Below, one piece after another: positions 8,097 to 14,499 of a stretch of DNA of 14,499 nt; position 1 is the first letter of the stretch; the number at the start of each line of letters is the position of its first letter. The notes under the pieces were generated by a model. That model ran no database searches, had not been told where the DNA came from, and saw only the letters and a list, made by a program, of their open reading frames with translations. Both the position numbers and the translations under genes were made by a program. Origin of the DNA: JASMHC01 sp964476515 (GTDB taxonomy: Bacteria; Pseudomonadota; Alphaproteobacteria; Rhodobacterales; Rhodobacteraceae); NCBI GenBank assembly GCA_964476515.1, contig CAYZAY010000064.1:1-14499 (forward strand), read 5' to 3'.

Positions 8097-8822
8097 ATGT
8101 TTGATAAAGGCCGTCATCACCGTGCAAAAATCGGCTTTGTACTGCTTGCGACCGAGCAGACGATTGAAGACGATGTATTTCGTCTTTGCCCCGACGGCGT
8201 AGGCGTTCATTTCACCCGCGCTTTTATCGAAGACAGCATCACAGTTGATAGCCTAAGCCGCCACGCTGATGATCTGGCGCGGGCAGCATCAACGCTATTG
8301 CCCGACGGTAGTTTGGATGTGATTTGTTATGGCTGCACATCTGGAAGTCTGGTTATCGGTGAAGAACGGGTCTTCGAGGAACTGAACAAAGGCGCGCCAA
8401 ACGCCAAGGCGACCAGTCTGATTACCTCGGTCATCCAAGCGCTGAAAGCTATTGGCGCGCGGCGCATTGCGGTGGCGACTCCTTATCTGGATGAGGTGAA
8501 TCAACGAGAGGTCGAATACCTTGAAAACGCAGGTTTTGAGGTGATGCAGATTTCGGGGCTTCAGCTAGAAAAAGACAGTGACATGATCCGCGTCAGCCCT
8601 GAGTTTCTGGAAGATTTTGCGCTGAAATCGGACACGGCTGACAGTGACGCGCTGTTTGTAAGCTGTGGTGCACTACGCACGCTGGACACTGTCGACCAAT
8701 TGGAACGAAAGCTGGGGAAACCGGTGGTGTGTTCGAACCAAGCCATGATCTGGCACGTCCTGCGCTTGGCTGGCGTTGATGACCGGATGGATGGATATGG
8801 CCAGCTGTTGAGGAACCACTAG
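8097..8822 (+). CDS. Asp/Glu racemase-superfamily enzyme, EutA/maleate isomerase-like
   Basis: The 241-residue protein belongs to the Asp/Glu racemase superfamily that includes maleate isomerase, arylmalonate decarboxylase and the ectoine-utilisation protein EutA. The opening IGFVLLATEQT and the VHFTRAFIED segment resemble EutA. Two catalytic-type cysteines are visible: Cys80 in CYGCTSGS and Cys190 in VSCGALRTLD. Having both favours racemase or isomerase chemistry over the single-Cys decarboxylases. AGTAGGGA lies 7 bases before the ATG. A 181-bp gap separates it from the sulfatase gene, but it has the same orientation and no obvious terminator intervenes, so it may be the last gene of the catabolic operon. 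A convergent gene and a hairpin follow. A role in inverting or isomerising a carboxylic intermediate is inferred; the substrate is unknown. Confidence 0.82.
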   Translation: MFDKGRHHRAKIGFVLLATEQTIEDDVFRLCPDGVGVHFTRAFIEDSITVDSLSRHADDLARAASTLLPDGSLDVICYGCTSGSLVIGEERVFEELNKGAPNAKATSLITSVIQALKAIGARRIAVATPYLDEVNQREVEYLENAGFEVMQISGLQLEKDSDMIRVSPEFLEDFALKSDTADSDALFVSCGALRTLDTVDQLERKLGKPVVCSNQAMIWHVLRLAGVDDRMDGYGQLLRNH

Positions 8823-8832
8823 CAGCTGATAA

Positions 8833-8855
8833 CGGGCGAACCGTTGTATCGCCCG
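8833..8855. terminator. Terminator-like hairpin between convergent genes
   Basis: CGGGCGA (8833-8839) and TCGCCCG (8849-8855) form a perfect 7-bp GC-rich stem with a 9-base loop. A pyrimidine-rich stretch ending in TTT follows on the plus strand. It sits in the 39-bp space between the EutA-like gene (+) and the multicopper oxidase gene (-). It is well placed to end plus-strand transcription and could work in both directions, although the U-tract is poor. Confidence 0.55.
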
Positions 8856-8861
8856 CCTTCT

Positions 8862-10340
8862 TTAGACCACAGTGAATTGCCCCATCATGCCAGCGTCTTC
8901 GTGTTCGAGGATATGGCAATGATACATGTAGGGTCTTTCAGCATCGGTATAGTGATCAAAACGAACTAGGATACGAACGGTCTCTCCTGCATTGATCAGG
9001 ATCGTATCCTTCAGGCCGAGCTCATTCTTGGGGGGTAGTTGTCCGTTTCGATCCAGAACTCTGAACTGGGTGTTGTGGACATGGAAGGGGTGCTTCATCG
9101 GCCCTGCGTTTTCGATTTCCCAAATCTCTGGTTCTCCAACTTTGACGATCTCATCAATGCGATTCATGTCCATGGCGTTGCCATTGATCGTAAAGCCCCC
9201 GCCCATCCCCAGCATGGCCATCGGGCCCATAGCCGGCATTTCAAGCAAGAACTTACGTGTTCGGGTGGACGATTTTTCATCGACAGTTTGAAGCTCGACC
9301 AGTTCATCGGGGATATCTGAGGATGGTGCCAGATCAGGGGCCGCTCTGAATTCGATCAGGCTGAACCTTGGGCTCTGTTCGCTTTCCATCATCGAGGCAT
9401 TCGTTCCCGCGCCAATGCTATAAAGTTGCACGGTTTCACCCTGTTCAAAGTCAACGATAATTTCGGCCCTTTCCCCCGGAGCCAAGATCAAGTTGGACAT
9501 GTTCACGGGTGCTTCAAGTAGGCCCCCGTCCGACGCTATCTGTGCGAAATCACGGCCATCAGAAAACCCGAGATTATACATTGAAGCATTCGCGCCGTTC
9601 AAAAGGCGTAAGCGTAATTTGGATGTCGTGACCTGAAAATTGGGCAATACGGACCCATTAACGATTGGGACGTTGCCGACCATTCCGGCCATTAGGTCAT
9701 GCATCGAGGCTTCGTATGGCATTGAGCCGTCGCGATAAAATCTGCGATCCTGAAGCACAAGGGGGATGTCATCCACGCCATATTCTGAAGGCAATTCCAG
9801 ACCCGCGGCGTGATCATCATCAATTATGATTAAGCCTGCCAAACCCGACCAAACCTGTTCGGCCGTTTTGCCCATCAGATGCGAATGATACCACATGGTT
9901 GACGCGGCCTCGTGCACCACAAGTTCCGGCGACCAAGTTTCACCCGAAGAGAAGACTTGATGTGGTCCGCCATCAGCATGTGCTGGGACGTTCATTCCAT
10001 GCCAATGAAGGGTGGATTCTGTGCCCAATTCATTTTTTACATTCATTCGGACAGTTTCGCCCGATCGCATTCTTAGAACAGGCCCCAAGTAGCCTCCGTT
10101 TATACCGCTAGTGTCCGTTTGAAGCCCATCAAAGAACTCGGTCTGTCCGTTTTGAAGTGTTAAATCAAATACCCTGACACCGTCTTTGACGGTTCCCGTC
10201 TCAACAAGGGGTATCGATACCGGCGTGCTAAACCTGTCTTTGCTCTGTGCTTGCGCAAGAGTGCCTGAGAATACGAACGATGAAAGGGCAATTGCACTTC
10301 CTCCCAATAGAAAGCTGCGTCGGGATTGATGGTGTTTCAC
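8862..10340 (-). CDS. Tat-exported multicopper oxidase, CueO-like
   Basis: The 492-residue protein is a three-cupredoxin multicopper oxidase. A twin-arginine signal (SRRSFLLGG from residue 6, hydrophobic run, then AQA near 30) predicts folded export to the periplasm. All copper ligands appear present: LHWHG (His112, His114), WYHSH (His152, His154), HPFHVH (His417, His420, His422) and the trailing HCHILEHEDAGMM with Cys475, His476, His480 and Met485. A methionine-rich stretch, MPAMGPMAMLGMGGG (368-382), resembles the substrate-copper region of CueO. The expected role is oxidation of toxic periplasmic Cu(I) to Cu(II). The start is GTG, with AAGGAT 5 bases upstream. The gene has the same direction as copZ and lies downstream of it, so the two probably once formed one copper-induced operon. 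An IS3 fragment now lies in between. Confidence 0.92.
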   Translation of the reverse strand: MKHHQSRRSFLLGGSAIALSSFVFSGTLAQAQSKDRFSTPVSIPLVETGTVKDGVRVFDLTLQNGQTEFFDGLQTDTSGINGGYLGPVLRMRSGETVRMNVKNELGTESTLHWHGMNVPAHADGGPHQVFSSGETWSPELVVHEAASTMWYHSHLMGKTAEQVWSGLAGLIIIDDDHAAGLELPSEYGVDDIPLVLQDRRFYRDGSMPYEASMHDLMAGMVGNVPIVNGSVLPNFQVTTSKLRLRLLNGANASMYNLGFSDGRDFAQIASDGGLLEAPVNMSNLILAPGERAEIIVDFEQGETVQLYSIGAGTNASMMESEQSPRFSLIEFRAAPDLAPSSDIPDELVELQTVDEKSSTRTRKFLLEMPAMGPMAMLGMGGGFTINGNAMDMNRIDEIVKVGEPEIWEIENAGPMKHPFHVHNTQFRVLDRNGQLPPKNELGLKDTILINAGETVRILVRFDHYTDAERPYMYHCHILEHEDAGMMGQFTVV

Positions 10341-10401
10341 TGAGTATCCTTATGAATTATCGGTGCAATTTAAAGAGAAAGTGTCAGGCGTAGCCGTCAA
10401 A

Positions 10402-10582
10402 TGTACTGACCTGCCCCCCGAAAAGTCCCGCGTTTTAATGTAGAGTTTGCTCAACCTTTCGAAGGAGCAAACACATGCGAAAGAGCCGTTTTACAGAAGC
10501 CCAAATTATTGGGATGATCAAAGAACAAGAAGCCGGAATGCCGACTGCGGAAGTCTGCCGCAAACACGGCCTCAGCCAAGGT
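10402..10582 (+). mobile_element. Truncated IS3-family element, left end only
   Basis: A sequence resembling an IS3-family terminus begins near 10402 (TGTACTGACCTGCCCCCC), followed by the start of a transposase orfA. Resemblance stops abruptly around 10582. No matching right-hand inverted repeat, orfA remainder or orfB is seen, so this is an immobile fragment. It lies within the copZ-oxidase interval on the opposite strand. The left boundary is estimated from remembered IS ends and could be off by several bases. Confidence 0.65.
10475..10582 (+). pseudogene. IS3-family transposase OrfA, 5' fragment
   Basis: After a good ribosome-binding site (AGGAG, 7 bases before the ATG), the first 36 codons read as a typical OrfA helix-turn-helix: SRFTEAQIIGMIKEQEAG, then AEVCRKHGLSQG. 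The intact family continues with a TFYKWK-like segment and a leucine zipper. Here the frame instead runs into unrelated sequence (PPPAFFI) and continues as a spurious extension to about 10723, across the antisense of copZ. Only the part up to about 10582 is transposase-derived. Confidence 0.8.
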
Positions 10583-10628
10583 CCGCCCCCTGCATTTTTC
10601 ATAATAGCGCTGGGCTGGGAGTACAGTT

Positions 10629-10823
10629 TTAAGCAGGACTGCTTTCGTAGCCAGCTTCCTTTAGGATCAGTGCAAGATCGCCTGCAGAAACCGCGCTGCT
10701 TACGGTTACGGTTCGATCTGTAAGATCACAAACAATGTTGGCGTTTGCGTCTGAAGCCTTAATCGCTTTTTCGATGGCACTAGTGCAGTGGCCACAGCTC
10801 ATATCCGGGACGTTAAATTTCAC
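10629..10823 (-). CDS. copZ: CopZ-type copper chaperone (heavy-metal-associated domain)
   Basis: The 64-residue protein is one complete heavy-metal-associated domain. The copper site is MSCGHC, with cysteines at residues 10 and 13, followed by the usual helix (TSAIEKAIKAS). A closing DLALILKEAGYES helix-strand completes the ferredoxin-like fold. It would carry Cu(I) in the cytoplasm to the CopA ATPase encoded divergently. The start is GTG with AAGGAA 7 bases upstream. A CueR-type promoter with a 19-bp spacer reads directly into it. Downstream in the same direction lie an IS3 fragment and then the multicopper oxidase gene. Confidence 0.92.
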   Translation of the reverse strand: MKFNVPDMSCGHCTSAIEKAIKASDANANIVCDLTDRTVTVSSAVSAGDLALILKEAGYESSPA

Positions 10824-10850
10824 GATTGTATTCCTTACTTGGTTGCTCGG

Positions 10851-10881
10851 ATCATGGACCTTCCAGCAGGGGGAAGGTCAA
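10851..10881 (-). promoter_or_regulatory. CueR/MerR-type promoter-operator for copZ
   Basis: Read on the minus strand, a -35 TTGACC (10876-10881) and a -10 CATGAT (10851-10856) are separated by 19 bp, the overlong spacer typical of MerR-family targets. The spacer region contains the dyad ACCTTCC-N7-GGAAGGT (plus strand 10858-10878), very close to the known CueR operator. Copper-responsive activation of copZ, and possibly of the downstream oxidase, is expected. The regulator gene itself is not seen in this window. Confidence 0.85.
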
Positions 10882-10916
10882 GGTGAAAGATTTCACACAA
10901 ATATTGGGGCCCGCTA

Positions 10917-10947
10917 TTGACCTTCCAGTAACTGGAAGCCCTAAATC
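10917..10947 (+). promoter_or_regulatory. CueR/MerR-type promoter-operator for copA
   Basis: A -35 TTGACC (10917-10922) is followed after 19 bp by a weak -10 TAAATC (10942-10947). The spacer holds the near-perfect palindrome TTCCAGTAACTGGAA (10923-10937), embedded in the CueR-like ACCTTCC...GGAAG pattern. It lies 28 bp before the copA start codon. Together with the mirrored site at 10851-10881 it gives each divergent copper gene its own operator. Confidence 0.8.
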
Positions 10948-10974
10948 AGGCAGGCGCACCAAACGGAGACTGAC

Positions 10975-13440
10975 ATGGATGTAGCTGACAATCTGACCGT
11001 TTCGATTGAAGGTATGACCTGTGCGTCCTGCGTTGGGCGGGTTGAACGTGGCTTGTCGGCGATCGATGCCGTTTCGGACGTGGCTGTAAACCTGGCCACC
11101 GAAACAGCACGGTTTTCCACAGACTCGCCTGACAAAATTCAGGAGGTCTCAGCAGCGTTGACCGAACTGGGCTATCCGGCGCGTACCAATCAAGTGACTT
11201 TGAACGTTGAATCCATGTCTTGTGCATCCTGTGTGGGGCGCGTGGACAAAGCTTTGGCCGCGATATCCGGCGTGATTGATGTGAACGTAAATCTCGCGAC
11301 GGAAACCGCGACGGTTACTTATTACGAAGGCGTCGTGACTGTGCAGGACCTCGTGCGAACCGCAACCGACGCCGGTTATCCCGCGCGGATTGCCGAAGCG
11401 GGCCAAAGCTTGGATCGCGTCGCCCGCAAAGAAGAAGAGGCACGCGATCTAGCAAGGCGCGTAGGCTTTGCGGCTGCTTTAGCTTTGCCTGTGTTTCTTA
11501 TGGAAATGGGTGGGCATTTGATCCCCGCTGTTCACATGTTGATCGGTAACACGATTGGGCATCAGGCTAGCTGGCTGATCCAGTTCGCATTGACGACAGC
11601 GGTTTTGGTCGGTCCCGGTCGACAGTTCTACCTCAAAGGGTTTCCGGCGCTGTTCAAGGGTGCGCCGGATATGAATAGCCTCGTCGCGGTGGGGACAGGG
11701 GCGGCTTACACCTATTCACTGGTTGCCACGTTCACGCCCGCCCTGATGCCGGACAATGTCCGAGCAGTCTATTACGAAGCCGCAGCGGTGATCGTTGTTT
11801 TAATCCTGATTGGCCGTTGGCTTGAGGCCCGTGCAAAAGGGCGCACTGGTGCGGCCATCCAAAAACTTCTCGGTCTGCAAGTGCGCACCGCAAGACTATT
11901 GCAAGATGGTGAAACACGAGAGGTCGAGATTGACGACATCCGGACCGGCGATCTTATCCTCGTGCGTCCGGGCGAGCGTTTGGCGGTCGACGGGGTGGTC
12001 GTCGATGGCGAAGGTCATGTTGACGAAAACATGATCACTGGGGAACCCATCCCCGTCGCAAAAGCGGCTGGTGACAGCGTTACAGGTGGCACTGTGAACG
12101 GTGCAGGCAGCCTGACGTTCCGCGCTACCCGCGTTGGGGAAGACACGACATTGTCGCAAATCATTCGCATGGTTGAAGAAGCACAGGGCGCCAAACTGCC
12201 CATCCAAGGGCTGGTGGACCGGATCACGCTTTGGTTTGTGCCAGCGGTTATGGCACTATCTGTATTGACGATTATCGTATGGCTGGTGTTTGGACCGTCG
12301 CCCGCGCTGACCTACGCGTTAGTTGCTGGGGTCTCGGTGCTGATAATTGCCTGTCCTTGCGCAATGGGATTGGCCACGCCGACGTCAATTATGGTGGGAA
12401 CGGGCCGAGCCGCTGAAATGGGTGTGCTGTTTCGCAAAGGCGATGCGCTTCAGGCGTTAAGCAGCGTTAGTGTGGTCGCTGTGGATAAGACGGGCACCGT
12501 TACCCAAGGCAGGCCGGAACTAACCGACTTGATACTGGCGGAAGGTATGAAGCGCGAAGATGTGCTGCGATTGGTGGCTGCGGTCGAGGAACACTCGGAA
12601 CATCCCATCGCCGAGGCCATAGTCAGAAAGGCGAAAGCTGAAGGGCTGAGTTTGTCTGATCCTCAGGATTTCCACTCAATTACAGGGTGCGGCGTAAGCG
12701 CTACGGTCAACGGCCGCAATGTCCTTGTCGGGGCAGACCGGTTGATGATCCAGAATAGCATATCGCTTGGTAGCCTCAAAGACGCCGAGACGGATTTGGC
12801 CACCCGTGGGCGCACCGCGCTATTTGCAGCCGTTGACGGCGAAATCGCGGCTGTTATCGGTGTGTCTGATCCAGTCAAGCTTTCAAGCGCGGCGGCGATT
12901 GCGGCCCTGCATGCGCTTGGCCTCAAGGTCGCCATGATTACCGGAGACAAGCTTGAAACCGCTCAGGCTATCGCGGTTGAAACAGGTGTCGACCAAGTCA
13001 TTGCTGGTGTCTTGCCGGACGGCAAGGTGGCCTCGTTGGACGAATTGCGGGTCCATGGCAAAATCGCTTTCGTGGGTGACGGGATCAATGACGCCCCCGC
13101 GTTGGCCCATGCAGATGTCGGTATAGCAATCGGGACGGGTACGGATGTTGCCATTGAAAGCGCGGATGTCGTTTTGATGTCCGGCGATTTGCGCGGTGTC
13201 GTGAATGGCTTTGCCATTTCAAAGCAAACGATGCGGAATATCAAACAAAACCTCGGTTGGGCATTTGGCTACAATGTGGCCCTTATCCCCGTGGCCGCAG
13301 GGGCGCTTTATCCAGCACTTGGGGTGTTGCTGTCCCCCGTCCTTGCTGCGGGCGCAATGGCGCTAAGCTCGGTCTTTGTGTTGACCAACGCCCTGCGACT
13401 ACGACGCGCACGCGCAACGATGAGCGAAGCACTTGAATAG
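10975..13440 (+). CDS. copA: Cu(I)-exporting P1B-1 ATPase CopA
   Basis: The 821-residue protein is a copper-translocating P-type ATPase that pumps cytoplasmic Cu(I) to the periplasm. Two N-terminal heavy-metal domains carry GMTCASC (Cys16, Cys19) and SMSCASC (Cys83, Cys86). The core shows the TGE actuator motif (355-357), the membrane CPC site (460-462), DKTGT with phosphorylated Asp504, the nucleotide-site His543-Pro544 and the hinge GDGINDAP (from 701). Tyr766-Asn767 and Met795/Ser798-Ser799 in the last two helices are the ligand pattern of Cu(I)-specific P1B-1 pumps. The length is normal and nothing is truncated. GGAG lies 6 bases before the ATG, under a CueR-type promoter. It is transcribed divergently from copZ. 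In many relatives cueR directly follows copA; here an IS6 remnant starts about 10 bp after the stop. Confidence 0.97.
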   Translation: MDVADNLTVSIEGMTCASCVGRVERGLSAIDAVSDVAVNLATETARFSTDSPDKIQEVSAALTELGYPARTNQVTLNVESMSCASCVGRVDKALAAISGVIDVNVNLATETATVTYYEGVVTVQDLVRTATDAGYPARIAEAGQSLDRVARKEEEARDLARRVGFAAALALPVFLMEMGGHLIPAVHMLIGNTIGHQASWLIQFALTTAVLVGPGRQFYLKGFPALFKGAPDMNSLVAVGTGAAYTYSLVATFTPALMPDNVRAVYYEAAAVIVVLILIGRWLEARAKGRTGAAIQKLLGLQVRTARLLQDGETREVEIDDIRTGDLILVRPGERLAVDGVVVDGEGHVDENMITGEPIPVAKAAGDSVTGGTVNGAGSLTFRATRVGEDTTLSQIIRMVEEAQGAKLPIQGLVDRITLWFVPAVMALSVLTIIVWLVFGPSPALTYALVAGVSVLIIACPCAMGLATPTSIMVGTGRAAEMGVLFRKGDALQALSSVSVVAVDKTGTVTQGRPELTDLILAEGMKREDVLRLVAAVEEHSEHPIAEAIVRKAKAEGLSLSDPQDFHSITGCGVSATVNGRNVLVGADRLMIQNSISLGSLKDAETDLATRGRTALFAAVDGEIAAVIGVSDPVKLSSAAAIAALHALGLKVAMITGDKLETAQAIAVETGVDQVIAGVLPDGKVASLDELRVHGKIAFVGDGINDAPALAHADVGIAIGTGTDVAIESADVVLMSGDLRGVVNGFAISKQTMRNIKQNLGWAFGYNVALIPVAAGALYPALGVLLSPVLAAGAMALSSVFVLTNALRLRRARATMSEALE

Positions 13441-13450
13441 GGCGTGCGGT

Positions 13451-13635
13451 GGGCACCGTCAGACAAAACTTGGATGAAGAGTGCAGGCGGCTCACTTAGC
13501 GTTTGACCATGACAAAACGCGACCCATTTAAGTACTTCAAGACCAGCCCCGAAGTTATCAGCTTGGCAGTGATGCTTTGCGTTTGTTTCCAGCTTTCGCT
13601 CCGGAATGTGGGGGGAGTGTTGCAGGAGCGGGGCT
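13451..13635 (+). mobile_element. Decayed IS6-family element, 5' fragment
   Basis: A possible left terminal repeat (GGGCACCGTCAGACAAA, from 13451) precedes the first 42 codons of an IS6-type transposase, after which resemblance ends. No right end is visible. The assignment rests on the transposase N-terminus; the exact terminus is from memory and less certain. Confidence 0.6.
13509..13635 (+). pseudogene. IS6-family transposase, degenerate N-terminal fragment
   Basis: The frame from the ATG at 13509 reads as the characteristic IS6 opening, with RDPFKYFKTSPEV, then LAVML and LSLRNV, up to LQERG. Usually conserved positions are altered: the family's YVRFPLSLRNVEDLLHERG-like block reads CVCFQLSLRNVGGVLQERG here, which points to decay without selection. 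After about 13635 the frame continues without similarity, and the DDE catalytic domain is missing. It is therefore non-functional. Confidence 0.72.
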
Positions 13636-13993
13636 CGAACCCCCAACGCCTTTGCCCAAAAAATAAATACACGGAGGAGGTCCAAAACAGAACCAAGCTT
13701 GCCTCGAATAAAGACGGCATATCTAAACTCGGCCCAATGCGCATTATTTGGTATCTGGAGCGATATCACGTCACCAAACTGTGGTAGATTCAAACCTTAT
13801 ATCTTTACCGCACGAATGGTGTGTAGCCCGTGTTTATTAGGAGAGAACTGAGGCGCGCTCATTTTTCTGCAGCGTTACAGGAACACTTGCATTTGAAAAA
13901 ATAAATTGGTCATTGGTTCACCCTTCCGATTGATATCAATTCGTGCGATTGATGATTTTCATTGAACACAGAATTAATTGAGGAGTGGAGAAC

Positions 13994-14499
13994 ATGTGGC
14001 AGACGGATTATTCGGCGCATCTTATTCCGACTTTTCTGATCGTCTTTCTGACCTCCTTTTCCATCTCAGCAGTAGTCATAATGCTCAAGCATCAGCTGCT
14101 ATCGCGTGTGATAAATCGCGAAGACTTGGCTTCCGTTCAGTCCATGCACATAGTCCCCACGCCGCGTTTGGGCGGTGCTGCCGTGGTCCTTGGGATCATT
14201 TCCTGTTTGGCAATCGTCTATTGGACACCGCTCGAACGGCAGGGCGTCATAATTTATTTTGTGGCCTTGTCGCCCATTTTACTGGCGGGACTGTGCGAAG
14301 ACCTTGGCCTTCGTGTTTCTCCTCGCATTCGATTTGCGTCGGCGATTGTGGCCGGACTTCTAACATCCTTGGCTTGGGGGATTTGGGTCAGAGAAATCAA
14401 TGTGCCAGGCCTTGATATGATTTTGGCTTATGCACCGATTGCAATTCCGCTGACTATTTTGGCGGCGGCGGGCGTCACCCACGCATTCAACTTGGTCGA
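13994..14499 (+). CDS. MraY/WecA-like polyprenyl-phosphate sugar-1-phosphate transferase (partial, 3' end outside window)
   Basis: An open frame of 168 codons runs off the window end. GAGGAGTGGAG lies just before the ATG. The protein is strongly hydrophobic, with several membrane segments (about 9-35, 58-77, 85-101, 115-132, 145-162). Family marks are HIVPTPRLGG (52-61), the cytoplasmic acidic motif LCEDLGLRVSPRIRF (100-114) and HAFNLV at 163-168, the start of the usual HAFNLVDG-type motif. These enzymes move a sugar-1-phosphate from a UDP-sugar to undecaprenyl phosphate, the first step of O-antigen, exopolysaccharide or wall polymers. The usual DD pair reads Glu102-Asp103 here, a conservative change. 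The PTPRLGG motif is closer to the WecA/WbpL group than to MraY. The gene probably begins a polysaccharide cluster beyond the window. Confidence 0.85.
   Translation, partial: MWQTDYSAHLIPTFLIVFLTSFSISAVVIMLKHQLLSRVINREDLASVQSMHIVPTPRLGGAAVVLGIISCLAIVYWTPLERQGVIIYFVALSPILLAGLCEDLGLRVSPRIRFASAIVAGLLTSLAWGIWVREINVPGLDMILAYAPIAIPLTILAAAGVTHAFNLV

Larger units (their letters stand above)
13441..13993. other. 553-bp non-coding stretch: IS6 remnant, then AT-rich leader
   Basis: The first 200 bp contain a decayed IS6-family fragment, described separately. From about 13640 to 13993 no convincing gene is visible on either strand. The open frames there are short and have no recognisable composition. 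The last 130 bp are AT-rich and include a perfect 12-bp palindrome, ATTGATATCAAT (13929-13940), upstream of the polysaccharide gene. A weak TTGATA (13930-13935), 17 bp, TGATTT promoter match overlaps it. Confidence 0.6.

Noticed and set aside
10583..10723. Continuation of the IS3 OrfA frame to 10723
   Set aside because: Transposase similarity stops near 10582; the rest is antisense of copZ and downstream spacer.
13611..13660. tRNA-like T-arm (GGGG-GTTCGAG-CCCC) on the minus strand
   Set aside because: The T-arm resemblance is good locally, but one T-stem pair mismatches, upstream bases do not fold into anticodon or D arms, and no CCA or matching 5' acceptor strand is found. Its 5' half on the plus strand is explained as the end of the IS6 transposase fragment.
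13308..13793. Minus-strand open frame of 161 codons
   Set aside because: It is antisense to the end of copA and to the IS6 fragment, shows no recognisable domain, and has low-complexity composition typical of a shadow frame.
13978..14415. Plus-strand open frame of 145 codons overlapping the last gene
   Set aside because: It is out of frame with the transferase reading frame from 13994, which has a ribosome-binding site, membrane segments and family motifs; this one has none.
1..14499. CRISPR arrays, rRNA genes or complete tRNA genes
   Set aside because: No regularly spaced direct repeats, rRNA-like blocks or foldable tRNA were seen on either strand.

Overview
The window looks like chromosomal DNA of a marine alphaproteobacterium, most probably a roseobacter-type Rhodobacteraceae. 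This rests on moderate GC content, on protein families typical of that group (pyrrolysine-free MttB-like methyltransferase, DMGDH/GcvT fusion oxidoreductase, HpsN-like histidinol-dehydrogenase homologue) and on the style of the copper genes. No rRNA or tRNA gene is present to confirm the taxon, so this is inference from protein resemblance.

Region 1 (about 1-8822) is a catabolic locus. A LysR-type regulator (+) converges on an MttB-like methyltransferase gene (-). Across a 180-bp divergent promoter region, four plus-strand genes follow: a covalent-FAD dimethylglycine/sarcosine-dehydrogenase-like protein fused to a folate-binding GcvT module, an HpsN-like NAD-dependent dehydrogenase of the histidinol dehydrogenase superfamily, a cytoplasmic Cys-type sulfatase, and an EutA/maleate-isomerase-like enzyme of the Asp/Glu racemase superfamily. 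Together they predict breakdown of a methylated (quaternary) amine that carries a sulfate ester or sulfonate and an alcohol. The substrate cannot be read from the sequence. This unusual combination is the best candidate here for an undescribed pathway.

Region 2 (about 8830-13440) is a copper-detoxification block: a Tat-exported CueO-like multicopper oxidase (-), a CopZ-type copper chaperone (-) and, divergently, a Cu(I)-exporting P1B ATPase CopA (+). The 151-bp copZ-copA gap holds two MerR/CueR-type operators, each with a 19-bp spacer, one per direction. A fragment of an IS3-family element sits between copZ and the oxidase gene. A decayed IS6-family fragment starts about 10 bp after copA. No cueR gene is visible in the window.

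Region 3 (about 13441-14499) contains the IS6 remnant, about 350 bp of non-coding DNA that becomes AT-rich towards its end, and the first 168 codons of a MraY/WecA-like polyprenyl-phosphate sugar-1-phosphate transferase that runs off the end of the window. It probably opens a polysaccharide gene cluster.
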